In this document: positions 38,276 through 46,308 of the stretch, piece by piece | Numbering within the stretch: the first letter of the stretch is position 1 | How the letters are laid out: each line of letters opens with the position of its first letter | Assembly: GCA_009360345.1 (NCBI GenBank) | Contig: SPDP01000004.1 | Span: 364,188-428,187, forward strand | Source: Alcaligenaceae bacterium SAGV5 | GTDB lineage: Bacteria; Pseudomonadota; Gammaproteobacteria; Burkholderiales; Burkholderiaceae_B | Direction of reading: 5' to 3' | DNA length: 64,000 bases | Position numbers and translations under genes: made by a program | Notes under the pieces: model-generated | Told to the model about the DNA's origin: nothing | The model's input: only the letters and a program-made list of their open reading frames with translations | Databases searched by the model: none

Positions 38276-38392
38276 GGGTGTCTCCTGCCTGAGTAGTTTG
38301 TCTCTTGCGTCCAGCTCCAGGTGACCTGTGGTCGCCTGATCGTCGATCGCCGCTGCACAGACTACCTTAAAAATTATCATTGAGTGAAATTA

Positions 38393-38409
38393 GTTTCAAT
38401 GTTCGGAAC
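38393..38409. promoter_or_regulatory. putative IclR operator, site B
   Basis: GTTTCAATGTTCGGAAC, 17 bp; differs from site C, 60 bp away, at one base only. Nearest to the minus-strand Bug receptor operon. Confidence 0.6.
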
Positions 38410-38452
38410 TCGTTGACGAGGCCGTCGGTCGTGTTCAATTACTCGTCTTTTG

Positions 38453-38469
38453 GTTTCATTGTTCGGAAC
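38453..38469. promoter_or_regulatory. putative IclR operator, site C
   Basis: GTTTCATTGTTCGGAAC, 17 bp. Its centre is 35 bp upstream of the -10-like TAAGAT (38496-38501), which is preceded by TGA to give an extended -10. Confidence 0.62.
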
Positions 38470-38579
38470 CTGTGCTATTCAATAAAACCTCATGATAAGA
38501 TACGAACCAAGTTGGCTGGGAAGGGGTGAGCTCTCCTGGTGGCGATATCCAAACCGAGCTTGGCACATAGGAGCTGATC

Positions 38580-39335
38580 ATGATTTACGCACGCAGCGGT
38601 GCAGAAGCGCTTTCAGAGCGTATCGAGATTGTTTCGCCCGGTACCGGGCATCTTCATTGGGGGACGGTGTTCTTCGGACCTCGCAGTTCCAGGGAGCGCG
38701 CACCCGGTCCGCAGGCCACGATGTCGGAGCTGGACGCGGACGAGTCCCTCGTGCCGCATTTCCATGGCGTTTCCATGTTCCAGTTGTTCATCGCGGGATC
38801 TGGAACGATCGGCAACCGGGGACAGCAGTTGAAGCCGCTGACGATTCAGTTCAAGGATCACCACACGGCCTATGGACCGATCACGGCCGGTCCGCAAGGC
38901 CTGTCCTTCGTTGCCTTGCGGATGTTCACGGGGAACTCGGAGCCGGTCTACCTGAACGCGGAGGGTTACCGCGATCGCTTGAAGCCCAGCAAGCGGCGCA
39001 ATCTGACGTCCGAGCCGGTCGCGTTCTCGATTGAGCCGCTGCTGCGGTCGAGAAAGGATGTTTCATGGGAGACCATGTTCAAGGGCGAAGACGACGAGAT
39101 GCATGCAAGTGTCGTGCGCCTGGGGGCGGGCATGACGGTCGAAGGGCCGGATCCGCGCCAGTCCGGAGGCTACTACGTGTTTGTCGGCAATGGCTCGATC
39201 ATTCACGAAGGCGCGGAGCTGGCGTTGTGGTCGATGGTCGTTGTCGAGAACAGCGAGTCGCCCTATACCATTGAAGCGGGCAAGGATGGCGCCGAGGTCC
39301 TGGTCCTGGAGTTCCCCAAGAGCGACCTGGAGTGA
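38580..39335 (+). CDS. cupin-like protein of unknown function
   Basis: 251 residues, soluble. The N-terminal half has a cupin-like metal motif (PHFHGVSMFQLFIAGSG, about residues 58-74) with two His and beta-strand spacing; a second related half (HASVVRLGAGMTVEGPDP then GGYYVFVGNGSIIHEGAEL) suggests a bicupin. AGGAG seven bases upstream supports the start. It is a single-gene unit under its own operator C and extended -10. Role unknown: dioxygenase, isomerase or ligand sensor are possible. Confidence 0.6.
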   Translation: MIYARSGAEALSERIEIVSPGTGHLHWGTVFFGPRSSRERAPGPQATMSELDADESLVPHFHGVSMFQLFIAGSGTIGNRGQQLKPLTIQFKDHHTAYGPITAGPQGLSFVALRMFTGNSEPVYLNAEGYRDRLKPSKRRNLTSEPVAFSIEPLLRSRKDVSWETMFKGEDDEMHASVVRLGAGMTVEGPDPRQSGGYYVFVGNGSIIHEGAELALWSMVVVENSESPYTIEAGKDGAEVLVLEFPKSDLE

Positions 39336-39346
39336 ATGGGGAAAGT

Positions 39347-39384
39347 GGGGGAGCGGCGCTTGCGCCTTGCTCCCCTCTTTTTTT
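39347..39384. terminator. rho-independent terminator after the cupin-like gene
   Basis: GGGGAGC GGCGC (39348-39359) pairs with GCGCC and GCTCCCC (39362-39375) with a two-base bulge, followed by CTTTTTTT (39377-39384). Acts for the plus-strand cupin gene and may serve the convergent operon too. Confidence 0.8.
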
Positions 39385-39408
39385 GCATCGGGCAGGCCGA
39401 GAAACCGG

Positions 39409-39642
39409 CTATTTGGGCAGCAGCATATCGACGATGACTCTCACCAGTTCGACATAGCTGCGCAGGATGAGGTACAGGAACGCCGCCAGCGCGGCGCCGA
39501 TGGGCAGGGCGACGGGATAGCCGTGCGCCAGCCATACCCAGATGCTGAGCAACAGCAGAGCCAGGGCGGAAACGGGGGGCAGGAGGTCGCCGCGGGCAAC
39601 GATGAGATTCAGTATCCGATACGGGTCATTGGGGGTGGCCAT
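39409..39642 (-). CDS. small two-helix membrane protein
   Basis: 77 residues with two hydrophobic segments (VSALALLLLSIWVWLAHG and VALPIGAALAAFLYLILRSY). Its start overlaps the 3' end of the FAD dehydrogenase gene by 17 bases, so it is probably translated from the same mRNA. Possibly a membrane anchor or quinone-side partner for that flavoprotein; this is inference from position only. Confidence 0.6.
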   Translation of the reverse strand: MATPNDPYRILNLIVARGDLLPPVSALALLLLSIWVWLAHGYPVALPIGAALAAFLYLILRSYVELVRVIVDMLLPK

Positions 39643-41053
39643 CTGGGCTCCTTTGCCATGCGGCGATATGGTCGGCGGCCCGCAGCGCGGTGACCGTGGA
39701 TCTGGTCAAGCCGCCCAGGTAGGCGACATGCTCGCCTCCTTCCAGCCCGCCCGCGGCGCAGCCGGCGGCGTACAGCCCGGGAATGGGCCTGTCGTCCGCG
39801 TCCATGACGCGAGACTTGCCGTCGATGGCCAGGCCACCCATCGTGTACGTCATGCCGGCGCACAGGCGAACCGCGAAGTACGGACCCTGGCGCAGGGAGT
39901 AGGGCTTCAGGCGGTCGGAGGTCCTGGGAGGGGCCAGGGATTCCGTTTTTCCCTGCTCGACGGCGTCGTTGTAGTCCGACACCGTTTTCTCCAGGTGCTG
40001 GGGATCCAGGTCCAGTTTTTCGGCTAGTTCGGAGACGGTCGAGGCCGTGTATACGGTCGCCCCTTTCTGGGACAGTTGCGGATTGGCCGGCGAAATGAAT
40101 TCGCGCCCCGGCCCGGTCCACACCGCTTCGTTGAAGATCGCAACCGTGCCCAGAGGGTCGTCCTGGCCGGCAATGGCGTTGACGAGATAGACTCCGCCGC
40201 GTCCTTCGTCGGCGATGCGGCGGCACGAGGCATCGACGACGATCCCCGCGCCGCAGAGGAAGTCGGCGATCGGAAACGGGGACAGGGCGTCGTTGCCCAT
40301 GGCTTCCCGGGCAAGGATGTGCCCGTAGAACCGGTTCATGCCGACGACCTGAGCACCCGCCTGCATCGCCATTTGCAGCCCGTCGCCGGTGCCGCTTCCC
40401 GAATTCCGCTGCCTGATCTTCTCGGGGCTGCCCGTGATGTAGCGAGCGACAAGCTCGGGGTTCGCCTGGAAGCCGCCGTCGCAGATGACGACGGCCCCCG
40501 CGTGGACCCGCAGTGGCGTGCCCTGGCGCAGCACGTCCACCCCGATACATCGGTCCGCGTCCATGACCAGCGTGTTCGCCCTGGTGCCGAGCAGGACTTC
40601 ACCGCCGTTCCTGATCAGCTCCGCAGTCAGCGTCCGGATCAGCACGTCGCCTCCGCGTCCTTCCCAATACCTGCTTTGGTTCAGGTTGATGGGGGGCGCC
40701 AGGGAGTGCTTTCTGAAGATCTCGTGTCCGACCTTGATGAAGCGCACGCCTTTTGCTTTCAGCCATGCCGTCGCTCCGTGGATGTCGCCGGCAAGGGCCT
40801 GGACGAGCTCCGGGTTCGCGGTGCCCCGCGTCCGTTGATTGATGGCTTCGAGTATGACTTCGGGCGGGTCGTCCACGTCCCGGTGGGCAACGTGGAAAGC
40901 ACCCCCCGCGATACGGGTATTGCAGGGATATCCATCGTCGACTCCCTTTTCGAGGACGGCGGTCCTGATCTTGAGTTCCGACAGACGTAGAGCGGTGGAC
41001 AGGCCGGCAATGCCGGCGCCGATGACCACGGCTTCGTAATTGAGCTCTTGCAT
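39626..41053 (-). CDS. FAD-dependent dehydrogenase (fumarate reductase / tricarballylate dehydrogenase family)
   Basis: 475 residues. N-terminal FAD site VVIGAGIAGLSTALRLSE; inserted catalytic domain; C-terminal second FAD segment MTYTMGGLAIDG and IPGLYAAGCAAGGLEGGEHVAY. The family oxidises or reduces a carbon-carbon bond next to a carboxyl or keto group. No signal peptide. The frame extends to 41422 but ATG 41053 begins exactly at the FAD domain. Second gene of a YciI - dehydrogenase - membrane protein operon; paralogous to the gene at 42322. Confidence 0.85.
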   Translation of the reverse strand: MQELNYEAVVIGAGIAGLSTALRLSELKIRTAVLEKGVDDGYPCNTRIAGGAFHVAHRDVDDPPEVILEAINQRTRGTANPELVQALAGDIHGATAWLKAKGVRFIKVGHEIFRKHSLAPPINLNQSRYWEGRGGDVLIRTLTAELIRNGGEVLLGTRANTLVMDADRCIGVDVLRQGTPLRVHAGAVVICDGGFQANPELVARYITGSPEKIRQRNSGSGTGDGLQMAMQAGAQVVGMNRFYGHILAREAMGNDALSPFPIADFLCGAGIVVDASCRRIADEGRGGVYLVNAIAGQDDPLGTVAIFNEAVWTGPGREFISPANPQLSQKGATVYTASTVSELAEKLDLDPQHLEKTVSDYNDAVEQGKTESLAPPRTSDRLKPYSLRQGPYFAVRLCAGMTYTMGGLAIDGKSRVMDADDRPIPGLYAAGCAAGGLEGGEHVAYLGGLTRSTVTALRAADHIAAWQRSPDGHPQ

Positions 41054-41097
41054 TTGGATTCCGGTCGATCGGTTGGAGCGGGCGGGGATGGGGAGTC

Positions 41098-41394
41098 TCA
41101 GGCCGCCCGCTCGGGGAAGAATCGACCTTTCCGGATGCGCCGGATCACCACCGTGTCGAAGACGCCGGCGCGGTAGAAGGGTTCGTTGTGGACGAACGCC
41201 TCGGCATCCCCGCGCGTCGGGGCGTTGACGATGTACAGGCTGCCGATATTGGCCGACCCGTCGTCTTCTTCCTGGGGGCCGGTGAAGAAGATGTGTCGGG
41301 CGTTGTCGTCCAGGTACTTGCGGTGCTCGGCGAGCAGGCGGTTGCGTGTCTCCAGTTGCGACGGCTTGTCCGTGCTCATGATCATCCAAAGCAT
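41098..41394 (-). CDS. YciI-family protein
   Basis: 98 residues, ferredoxin-like alpha+beta fold of the YciI/muconolactone-isomerase-like group: RNRLLAEHRKYLDDN, GSLYIVNAPTRGDAEAFVHNEPFYRAGVFDTVVIRR. The family His is in the AEH segment. Such proteins occur in catabolic operons as small isomerases or dehalogenation/lactone helpers; the exact reaction is unknown. First gene of the minus-strand operon facing operator site D. A second ATG at 41385 is possible. Confidence 0.78.
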   Translation of the reverse strand: MLWMIMSTDKPSQLETRNRLLAEHRKYLDDNARHIFFTGPQEEDDGSANIGSLYIVNAPTRGDAEAFVHNEPFYRAGVFDTVVIRRIRKGRFFPERAA

Positions 41395-41411
41395 GGCTGT
41401 CTCCCTTTAAG

Positions 41412-41428
41412 GTTTCGAACAATGGAAC
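41412..41428. promoter_or_regulatory. putative IclR operator, site D
   Basis: GTTTCGAACAATGGAAC, 17 bp (reverse complement GTTCCATTGTTCGAAAC). It lies between the YciI operon and the SDR/FAD/SDR operon, with its centre 34 bp upstream of the -10 below. Confidence 0.62.
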
Positions 41429-41446
41429 TGGTATTGATTAACAGAA

Positions 41447-41459
41447 CTCATGATACCAT
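41447..41459 (+). promoter_or_regulatory. extended -10 promoter of the SDR/FAD/SDR operon
   Basis: CTCATGATACCAT: a TGA step directly before the -10 TACCAT (41454-41459). There is no good -35, which fits dependence on an activator bound at site D. The same block occurs at sites C and F. Confidence 0.55.
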
Positions 41460-41515
41460 GCGGCCATCGAATCTCAATCATTTATGTGTCGGCGAACCAG
41501 GGGTAAGGAGGCGTC

Positions 41516-42307
41516 ATGCGGCTGTTGGATCGGGTTGCTGTCATTACCGGAGGAGCTTCTGGAATCGGGCGGGCCATTGCCGACCGGTTCGTGGAAGAGG
41601 GGGCGCGTGTCGTGATCGCGGACCTCAGCGCCGAGGCCGGCGCCAGGGCGGCGGACGAGATCAATGGCGCGGGCTCGCGCGGGTCGGCTGCGCACTACGC
41701 CGTGGACGTCAGCGCGAGGGACCAGGTGAGGCATTTCGCCACAGCGGTGCAGGAACGGTTCGGGCGCATCGATGTGCTGATCAACAATGCGGGGGTGACC
41801 CGCTACCGTCCGTTCCTGGAGGCCGCTTCGGAGGACTGGAACGCCGTGCTGGATGTCGACCTGAAGGGGGTTTTCTTCTGCGCTCAGGCGGTTGCGCCGG
41901 CGATGGTCAGTCAGTCCTACGGGAAGATCGTCAATATCGCATCCGTTTCCGGTACCGGGTGTTCCGCCCATGCCGCGGGTGGTTCGCCGGGAGGCAACGC
42001 CGCCTACGCGGCGGCCAAGGCCGGAGTGATACAGCTGACCAAGACCTTGGCGCGGGAACTCGGGCCCAGCGGCATCAATGTGAACTGCGTCGCGCCGGGA
42101 TTCTTCCTGACTCCCCTGACCGGCAGTACCCGGACCCCGGAGCAAGTCAAGGAACACGTTGCTGCCCGTGCCGGCATGGCCGTGCTGAACCGGCCGGGGA
42201 AGGTCATCGAGCTGGCCAACAGCGTGCTCTTTCTTGCCTCCGACGAGGCGAGCTTCATCGCCGGGCAGACCTTGTTCGTGGATGGCGGACGAACCGACAG
42301 AATGTGA
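41516..42307 (+). CDS. SDR-family oxidoreductase
   Basis: 263 residues, classical SDR: TGGASGIGRAI cofactor motif near residue 12, NNAG (LINNAGVTRYRPF), catalytic Ser in NIASVSG and the YAAAK motif. AAGGAGG precedes the ATG. Between Ser and Tyr it has a small Gly-rich insertion (AAGGSPGGN). First gene of an operon with an FAD dehydrogenase and another SDR, so it probably oxidises an alcohol formed or consumed by these. Confidence 0.85.
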   Translation: MRLLDRVAVITGGASGIGRAIADRFVEEGARVVIADLSAEAGARAADEINGAGSRGSAAHYAVDVSARDQVRHFATAVQERFGRIDVLINNAGVTRYRPFLEAASEDWNAVLDVDLKGVFFCAQAVAPAMVSQSYGKIVNIASVSGTGCSAHAAGGSPGGNAAYAAAKAGVIQLTKTLARELGPSGINVNCVAPGFFLTPLTGSTRTPEQVKEHVAARAGMAVLNRPGKVIELANSVLFLASDEASFIAGQTLFVDGGRTDRM

Positions 42308-42321
42308 ACCGGGGACGGCAT

Positions 42322-43737
42322 ATGGCTTCGGACCGGAAGTATGTCTGCGACGTGGCGGTGATCGGAGGGGGGATCTCCGGTTTGGTCGCGGCGGTGAGGT
42401 GCGCCCAGGGAGGTTTGCGCGTCCTGGTGTTGGAGCGCCAGTCCGGCGAGCGCTACCTGTGCAATTCGCGCTTGAGTGCTGGTGTGTGGCACATCTGCGC
42501 GTCGGATGTCCTGGAAGCGCCCGCGGTGCTGGAATCGAAGATACTCGCGGCCACGGGTGGAGAGGCCGATCCCGCCCTGGCGTGGATGGTGGCGCATGAG
42601 GCGGCGCGGGTGATCGACTGGCTGAGGACGCTCGGTGTTCGCTTCATGAAGGGGCCGTACGCCTATCAGCGGTTCGTGATGGCTCCGCCGGCGGTATCGC
42701 CGCAGGGCGCTGCGTGGGAAGGGCGCGGGCCCGACGTGGCGCTGCAAATGCTCGAAGAAGCATTGAACGGGCTTGGCGGGAGCCTGCTGCGTGGGCACCG
42801 GGCCACCGGACTGGAGACGCGGCAAGAAGGGATCGGCGGTCTTCGCGGCTTGACGCAGTCGTCCGAGCCGTTCGAGGTACGCGCCGGAAATGTGATCATC
42901 GCCGACGGTGGATTCCAGTCGGATCCGGGGCTGGTCAGGGAATGGATCGCTCCCGATCCGGGCCGCGTGCTGGCAAGGAATTCGCGGGCCTCCAGCGGCG
43001 ACGGTCTGCGGATGGCGCAGGAGGCGGGTGGCGCGGCCAGCGATTTGCGGGGTTTCTATGGTCATCTCCTGTCGAAGGATGCCGCGTGGAACGAGGCCCT
43101 CTCTCCGTATCCTTACCTGGATTACCTGGCGACGGCGGGGGTGGTGGTCGATGCGGCGGGTAAACGGATTGCCGACGAGGGCCTGGGCGGGGTCTTTCTT
43201 GCCAATCGGATTGCCGCGCGCTCCGGTCCGGGCGACCACTTCGTCGTCACTGACCAGCGGATCTGGGAAGAATGTGGAACCTTTCGGATGACTTCGCCGA
43301 ATCCGTTGCTGGCCAGGCTCGGGGCAACGATGTACCAGGCGGATTCCATCGAAGCCGTCGCCGGGCTGGCGGGGATCGATGCATCGGGCCTGGCCAGCAC
43401 GGTTGCGGCGTACAACCGGGCGGTGGCGAATGGTTCGACCGCCGGCCTCGACCCGGAGCGCAGTGCGGACAAGTACAAGCCGTGGCCGCTCGCGGTGCCG
43501 CCCTACCATGTCTTTCCCGTGCTGCCGGGTATCACCTACACGATGGGGGGGATCGCCATTGATGCGCACGCACGGGTAGTCACGGGAACGGGGACTCCCG
43601 TCGCGCATCTCTACGCGGTGGGATGTGCATCGGGTGGCCTGGAGGGTGGTACCCGGCACGGGTATGTGGGCGGGTTGGTCAAGTCGGGTGTGACCGGCCT
43701 TCGGGCGGCGGAACACATCCTCGGTATTCCTGCCTGA
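42322..43737 (+). CDS. FAD-dependent dehydrogenase (fumarate reductase family), paralogue
   Basis: 471 residues. FAD site VAVIGGGISGLVAAVRCAQ at the N-terminus; C-terminal ITYTMGGIAIDAHARV and LYAVGCASGGLEGGTRHGYVGG. These blocks match the protein encoded at 39626-41053 closely, so the two are paralogues in oppositely directed operons around operator D. The frame opens upstream at 41188 but overlaps the SDR there; ATG 42322 is 14 bases after the SDR stop. Likely introduces or reduces a double bond in the substrate. Confidence 0.85.
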   Translation: MASDRKYVCDVAVIGGGISGLVAAVRCAQGGLRVLVLERQSGERYLCNSRLSAGVWHICASDVLEAPAVLESKILAATGGEADPALAWMVAHEAARVIDWLRTLGVRFMKGPYAYQRFVMAPPAVSPQGAAWEGRGPDVALQMLEEALNGLGGSLLRGHRATGLETRQEGIGGLRGLTQSSEPFEVRAGNVIIADGGFQSDPGLVREWIAPDPGRVLARNSRASSGDGLRMAQEAGGAASDLRGFYGHLLSKDAAWNEALSPYPYLDYLATAGVVVDAAGKRIADEGLGGVFLANRIAARSGPGDHFVVTDQRIWEECGTFRMTSPNPLLARLGATMYQADSIEAVAGLAGIDASGLASTVAAYNRAVANGSTAGLDPERSADKYKPWPLAVPPYHVFPVLPGITYTMGGIAIDAHARVVTGTGTPVAHLYAVGCASGGLEGGTRHGYVGGLVKSGVTGLRAAEHILGIPA

Positions 43738-43761
43738 AAAAAATCAATGAATGGAGGAGCG

Positions 43762-44601
43762 ATGAGCGGATCTTCTCGAGTCGGCGAAGGATGGTCGACT
43801 GGCCAGCGCCTGCGGGCGAAGGTGGCGGTGGTTATCGGCGGTGGCCAGAGTCCGGGGGAAGGGACGGGCAACGGGCGGGCGGCGGCCATGCGTTTTGCCC
43901 GGGAGGGCGCCAGGGTGCTGGTCTGCGACCGCAGTCCCGAAGCGGCGCAAGCGACGTCCGCGCTGATCGTGGAGGAAGGATTCGAGGCCGTGGCCTGCAA
44001 GGCGGACGTGACGGTCGAGGAGGATCTGGCCGCGGCGATGGAACTGGCGCTTAGGCTGTGGGGCCGGCTCGACATCCTGCACAACAATGTTGGCATCAGC
44101 CTGGCCGGAGGCGACGCCGATCTGCTCGACATCACGGAAGAGAGTTTCGATTTCGTGAGCCGGGTGAATCTCAGGGGAACCGTGTTCGCCTGCAAACATG
44201 CCGTTCCCATCATGCGCAAGCAGGGAGCGGGAGCCATCATCAACGTTGCCTCGGCGGCCGGGCCTGGCCTTTATCCCTATGTCGCATACAAGGCGTCGAA
44301 AGCGGGCGTGATTGCTTTCACCGAACAACTGGCCTTGCAGAACGCCGGGTACGGCATCCGGGCAAACGCGATTCTTCCCGGCCTGATCGGGACGCCCATG
44401 GCGGTGGAAGCCCGGGTCAGCAAGTTCGGAAAATCCCGGGAAACCGTGGAAGCCGAGCGCGCCGCCAAAGTCCCGCTGAAGCGGCAGGGAACGGCATGGG
44501 ACGTGGCCAATGCCGCGCTCTATCTTGCTTCCGAGGAGGCCGGTTTCGTGACTGGCGTGTCGTTGCTGGTCGATGGCGGACGGATCCTGAACCGGCTGTA
44601 G
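43762..44601 (+). CDS. SDR-family oxidoreductase
   Basis: 279 residues. The cofactor motif is expanded (VVIGGGQSPGEGTGNGRAA), a variant seen in some SDRs; NNVG replaces NNAG; catalytic Ser in NVASAAG and the motif YKASK are intact. GGAGGAG lies just before ATG 43762, which I prefer to 43747. It ends 17 bases from the convergent IclR gene. Third gene of the SDR/FAD/SDR operon. Confidence 0.83.
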   Translation: MSGSSRVGEGWSTGQRLRAKVAVVIGGGQSPGEGTGNGRAAAMRFAREGARVLVCDRSPEAAQATSALIVEEGFEAVACKADVTVEEDLAAAMELALRLWGRLDILHNNVGISLAGGDADLLDITEESFDFVSRVNLRGTVFACKHAVPIMRKQGAGAIINVASAAGPGLYPYVAYKASKAGVIAFTEQLALQNAGYGIRANAILPGLIGTPMAVEARVSKFGKSRETVEAERAAKVPLKRQGTAWDVANAALYLASEEAGFVTGVSLLVDGGRILNRL

Positions 44602-44617
44602 CGCCGTGCCGCCGGTA

Positions 44618-45361
44618 TTACAGTGTTGCCCCGACCGATCCGCCGAAATGGCGGGAGATTTCCGTCGTGCCTTCCAGGAGTTCCTTGGTAAAGCGCTTCT
44701 CGTTGGACTGCATGCGTATCGTCGGGCCGCCGATGGACATGCAGTATTTCACGTCGTCGTTGACGTCGAAGATGGGGGCGGAGATCGCGGTCACGCCAAG
44801 CAGCCGCTCGCCGTGCGAGATCGAGAATCCCGCCTGGCGGACTTCTTCGAGTTCGCGCACGACTTCCGCCTGGGTAAGCTTGCGCGCCCGAGCCAGCGCG
44901 GACAGCATCGGCGTGAGGTCCTTCTTCGGCATGTAGGCCAGGAGAACCTTGGTGGCGGAACCCGCGACCAGGGGAACCTGTTCGCCGGGCTGGATCACGC
45001 TGCGCAGCGAAGATGCCGCGGATACCGCGTCCACGCAGACGCGGTTCTTGCCGATGATGGTATGGATGGAGACCGTTTCGCTGACTTCCTCGGCGATGCG
45101 AGCCATGATGGGCCGCGAGATCTCGCGTATGCCCAGCGTGCTTTTCACGAGCCCCGCGAGCCTGAGGAACCGGAGGGAAAGACAGTACTGCTGATCTTCG
45201 AGCCGGATCAGGTAGCCGGCTTTCTCCAGGCTGTGCACGATCCGGAATGCCGTCGATTTCGGAAGATCTATCCTGTCGGATATCTCTTGCAGGGTGAGGC
45301 TCGTGCGGTCGGCCGTGAAGGATTCGAAGATCGCAAGAATTCTTTGTACGGAGCGCATCAT
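44618..45361 (-). CDS. IclR-family transcriptional regulator
   Basis: 247 residues. N-terminal winged helix-turn-helix (RTSLTLQEISDRIDLPKSTAFRIVHSLEKAGYLI, shown in part by the LPKSTAFRIV recognition region) and a C-terminal effector domain with VAGSATKVLLAYMP and FSISHGERLLGVTAISAPIF. IclR proteins bind short palindromes and can activate or repress catabolic operons. It is the only transcription factor visible in the 33-64 kb island, so it is the natural candidate for the seven 17-bp palindromes, one of which (site G) precedes its own gene. Confidence 0.9.
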   Translation of the reverse strand: MMRSVQRILAIFESFTADRTSLTLQEISDRIDLPKSTAFRIVHSLEKAGYLIRLEDQQYCLSLRFLRLAGLVKSTLGIREISRPIMARIAEEVSETVSIHTIIGKNRVCVDAVSAASSLRSVIQPGEQVPLVAGSATKVLLAYMPKKDLTPMLSALARARKLTQAEVVRELEEVRQAGFSISHGERLLGVTAISAPIFDVNDDVKYCMSIGGPTIRMQSNEKRFTKELLEGTTEISRHFGGSVGATL

Positions 45362-45408
45362 GATGTCGAGGTCATCTGCCAGGAAAGGGGTGCCAGCTTA
45401 TGAAATGG

Positions 45409-45425
45409 GTTTTATTGCCCGGAAT
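45409..45425. promoter_or_regulatory. putative IclR operator, site G (autoregulatory)
   Basis: GTTTTATTGCCCGGAAT, 17 bp, matches site C at 13 of 17 positions. Centred 56 bp upstream of the iclR-type gene ATG. Confidence 0.45.
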
Positions 45426-45445
45426 TCCCGCCGGGATCCTGCCTA

Positions 45446-46207
45446 CTATACTTGACTTCCCCGGCCCGGGTCGCCGTAGCAGCCCTGCGTGATGGTGCTG
45501 CGGCCACCGTCCACGATGATGTTCGCGCCGTTGACGTAGCCCGCGGCATCGCTCGCCAGGAACAGCGCCACATGGGCAACGTCCTCGGGGGTTCCGGTCC
45601 GGCGGGAAGGGGTGAGCGCGACCAGTTGCTCATCCTTGGGGCGGACGATGCCGTCCCGGATTCCGCCCGTGGAAATGCAGTTGACCCGAAGGCCGTATCG
45701 GCCGAGATCATGGGCCATGACGTGAGTCAAGGCCACGAGCCCCCCTTTGGCGGCCGAGTAGGCGGCGATGGACGGGTTGCCCAGGACGCCGTCTATCGAT
45801 CCGTGATTGATGACGCACCCTCCGGGACGCTGCTTCATCAGGGGCAGAAAGCCCTGCGCGCAGACGAACGCCGCGGTCAGGTTGCGGCCGATCATCGCGG
45901 CCCAGGTCTGGCTGGTGGTGGTTTCGAAGGATTGTTCGACCACCCGGCCGGCCAGGTTGAAGAGGATGTCGACCCCGGCGACGGAGCGGGCGCATTCCTT
46001 TGCGATCCGGCGCACGTCGTCCTCGTTCGTGACGTCGACGAGAAAATCCGGAGATGCGGGGCGGTCGCCGCCAGGACGGGACCAGCCGTCCGCGCTGTCA
46101 TCCAGGCGTATGACGCGGGCGCCAGCCGCCGTGAAGAGAGCCGCCGCGGCCCGGCCGATTCCATAGGGATTTCCGGTAATCACAGCAGTCTTTCCGTGCA
46201 AGTCCAT
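45446..46207 (-). CDS. SDR-family oxidoreductase
   Basis: 253 residues. VITGNPYGIGRAAAALF is the cofactor motif; the usual NNAG reads NLAG; Ser in INHGSIDG and the motif YSAAK give an intact catalytic set. C-terminal IIVDGGRSTITQG is typical. It lies upstream of the IclR gene on the same strand, 84 bp away, and is divergent from the PrpD/Ldh operon across operator site E. Confidence 0.83.
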   Translation of the reverse strand: MDLHGKTAVITGNPYGIGRAAAALFTAAGARVIRLDDSADGWSRPGGDRPASPDFLVDVTNEDDVRRIAKECARSVAGVDILFNLAGRVVEQSFETTTSQTWAAMIGRNLTAAFVCAQGFLPLMKQRPGGCVINHGSIDGVLGNPSIAAYSAAKGGLVALTHVMAHDLGRYGLRVNCISTGGIRDGIVRPKDEQLVALTPSRRTGTPEDVAHVALFLASDAAGYVNGANIIVDGGRSTITQGCYGDPGRGSQV

Positions 46208-46221
46208 GGGGGTATCCAGTT

Positions 46222-46238
46222 ATTTCATTGATTGAAAC
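46222..46238. promoter_or_regulatory. putative IclR operator, site E
   Basis: ATTTCATTGATTGAAAC, 17 bp, arms TTTC/GAAA. It lies between the divergent SDR and PrpD genes. A -10-like TACCAT (46266-46271) is 36 bp from its centre toward the PrpD gene. Confidence 0.55.
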
Positions 46239-46308
46239 TAAGACTGGCTATCGAAACTTGAATGGTACCATCGAAGAATACGCCAGAACATCTGATGGAG
46301 ACTGAACC

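Larger units (their letters stand above)
38276..38579. other. divergent control region between Bug operon and cupin-like gene
   Basis: 304 bp without a gene. Holds two operator-like palindromes exactly 60 bp apart (sites B and C) and a shared promoter block CTCATGATAAGAT (38489-38501) read toward the cupin-like gene. On the minus strand a GATAAT (38378-38373) could be the -10 for the receptor operon. The DNA is AT-richer than its surroundings. Confidence 0.55.

Noticed and set aside
41431..41447. A possible second operator next to site D (GTATTGATTAACAGAAC)
   Set aside because: Only parts of the arms match and the region overlaps the expected promoter spacer, so it is not counted.
41467..41476. 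TCGAATCTCA, identical to 10 bases of the tRNA-Ser T arm, as a possible attachment site
   Set aside because: Too short, not at a tRNA 3' end copy, and no integrase is near; chance match is likely.
41188..42321. Upstream extension of the second FAD dehydrogenase frame across the SDR gene
   Set aside because: The SDR motifs are in a different frame and the extension is Arg/Gly-rich; ATG 42322 begins directly at the FAD motif.
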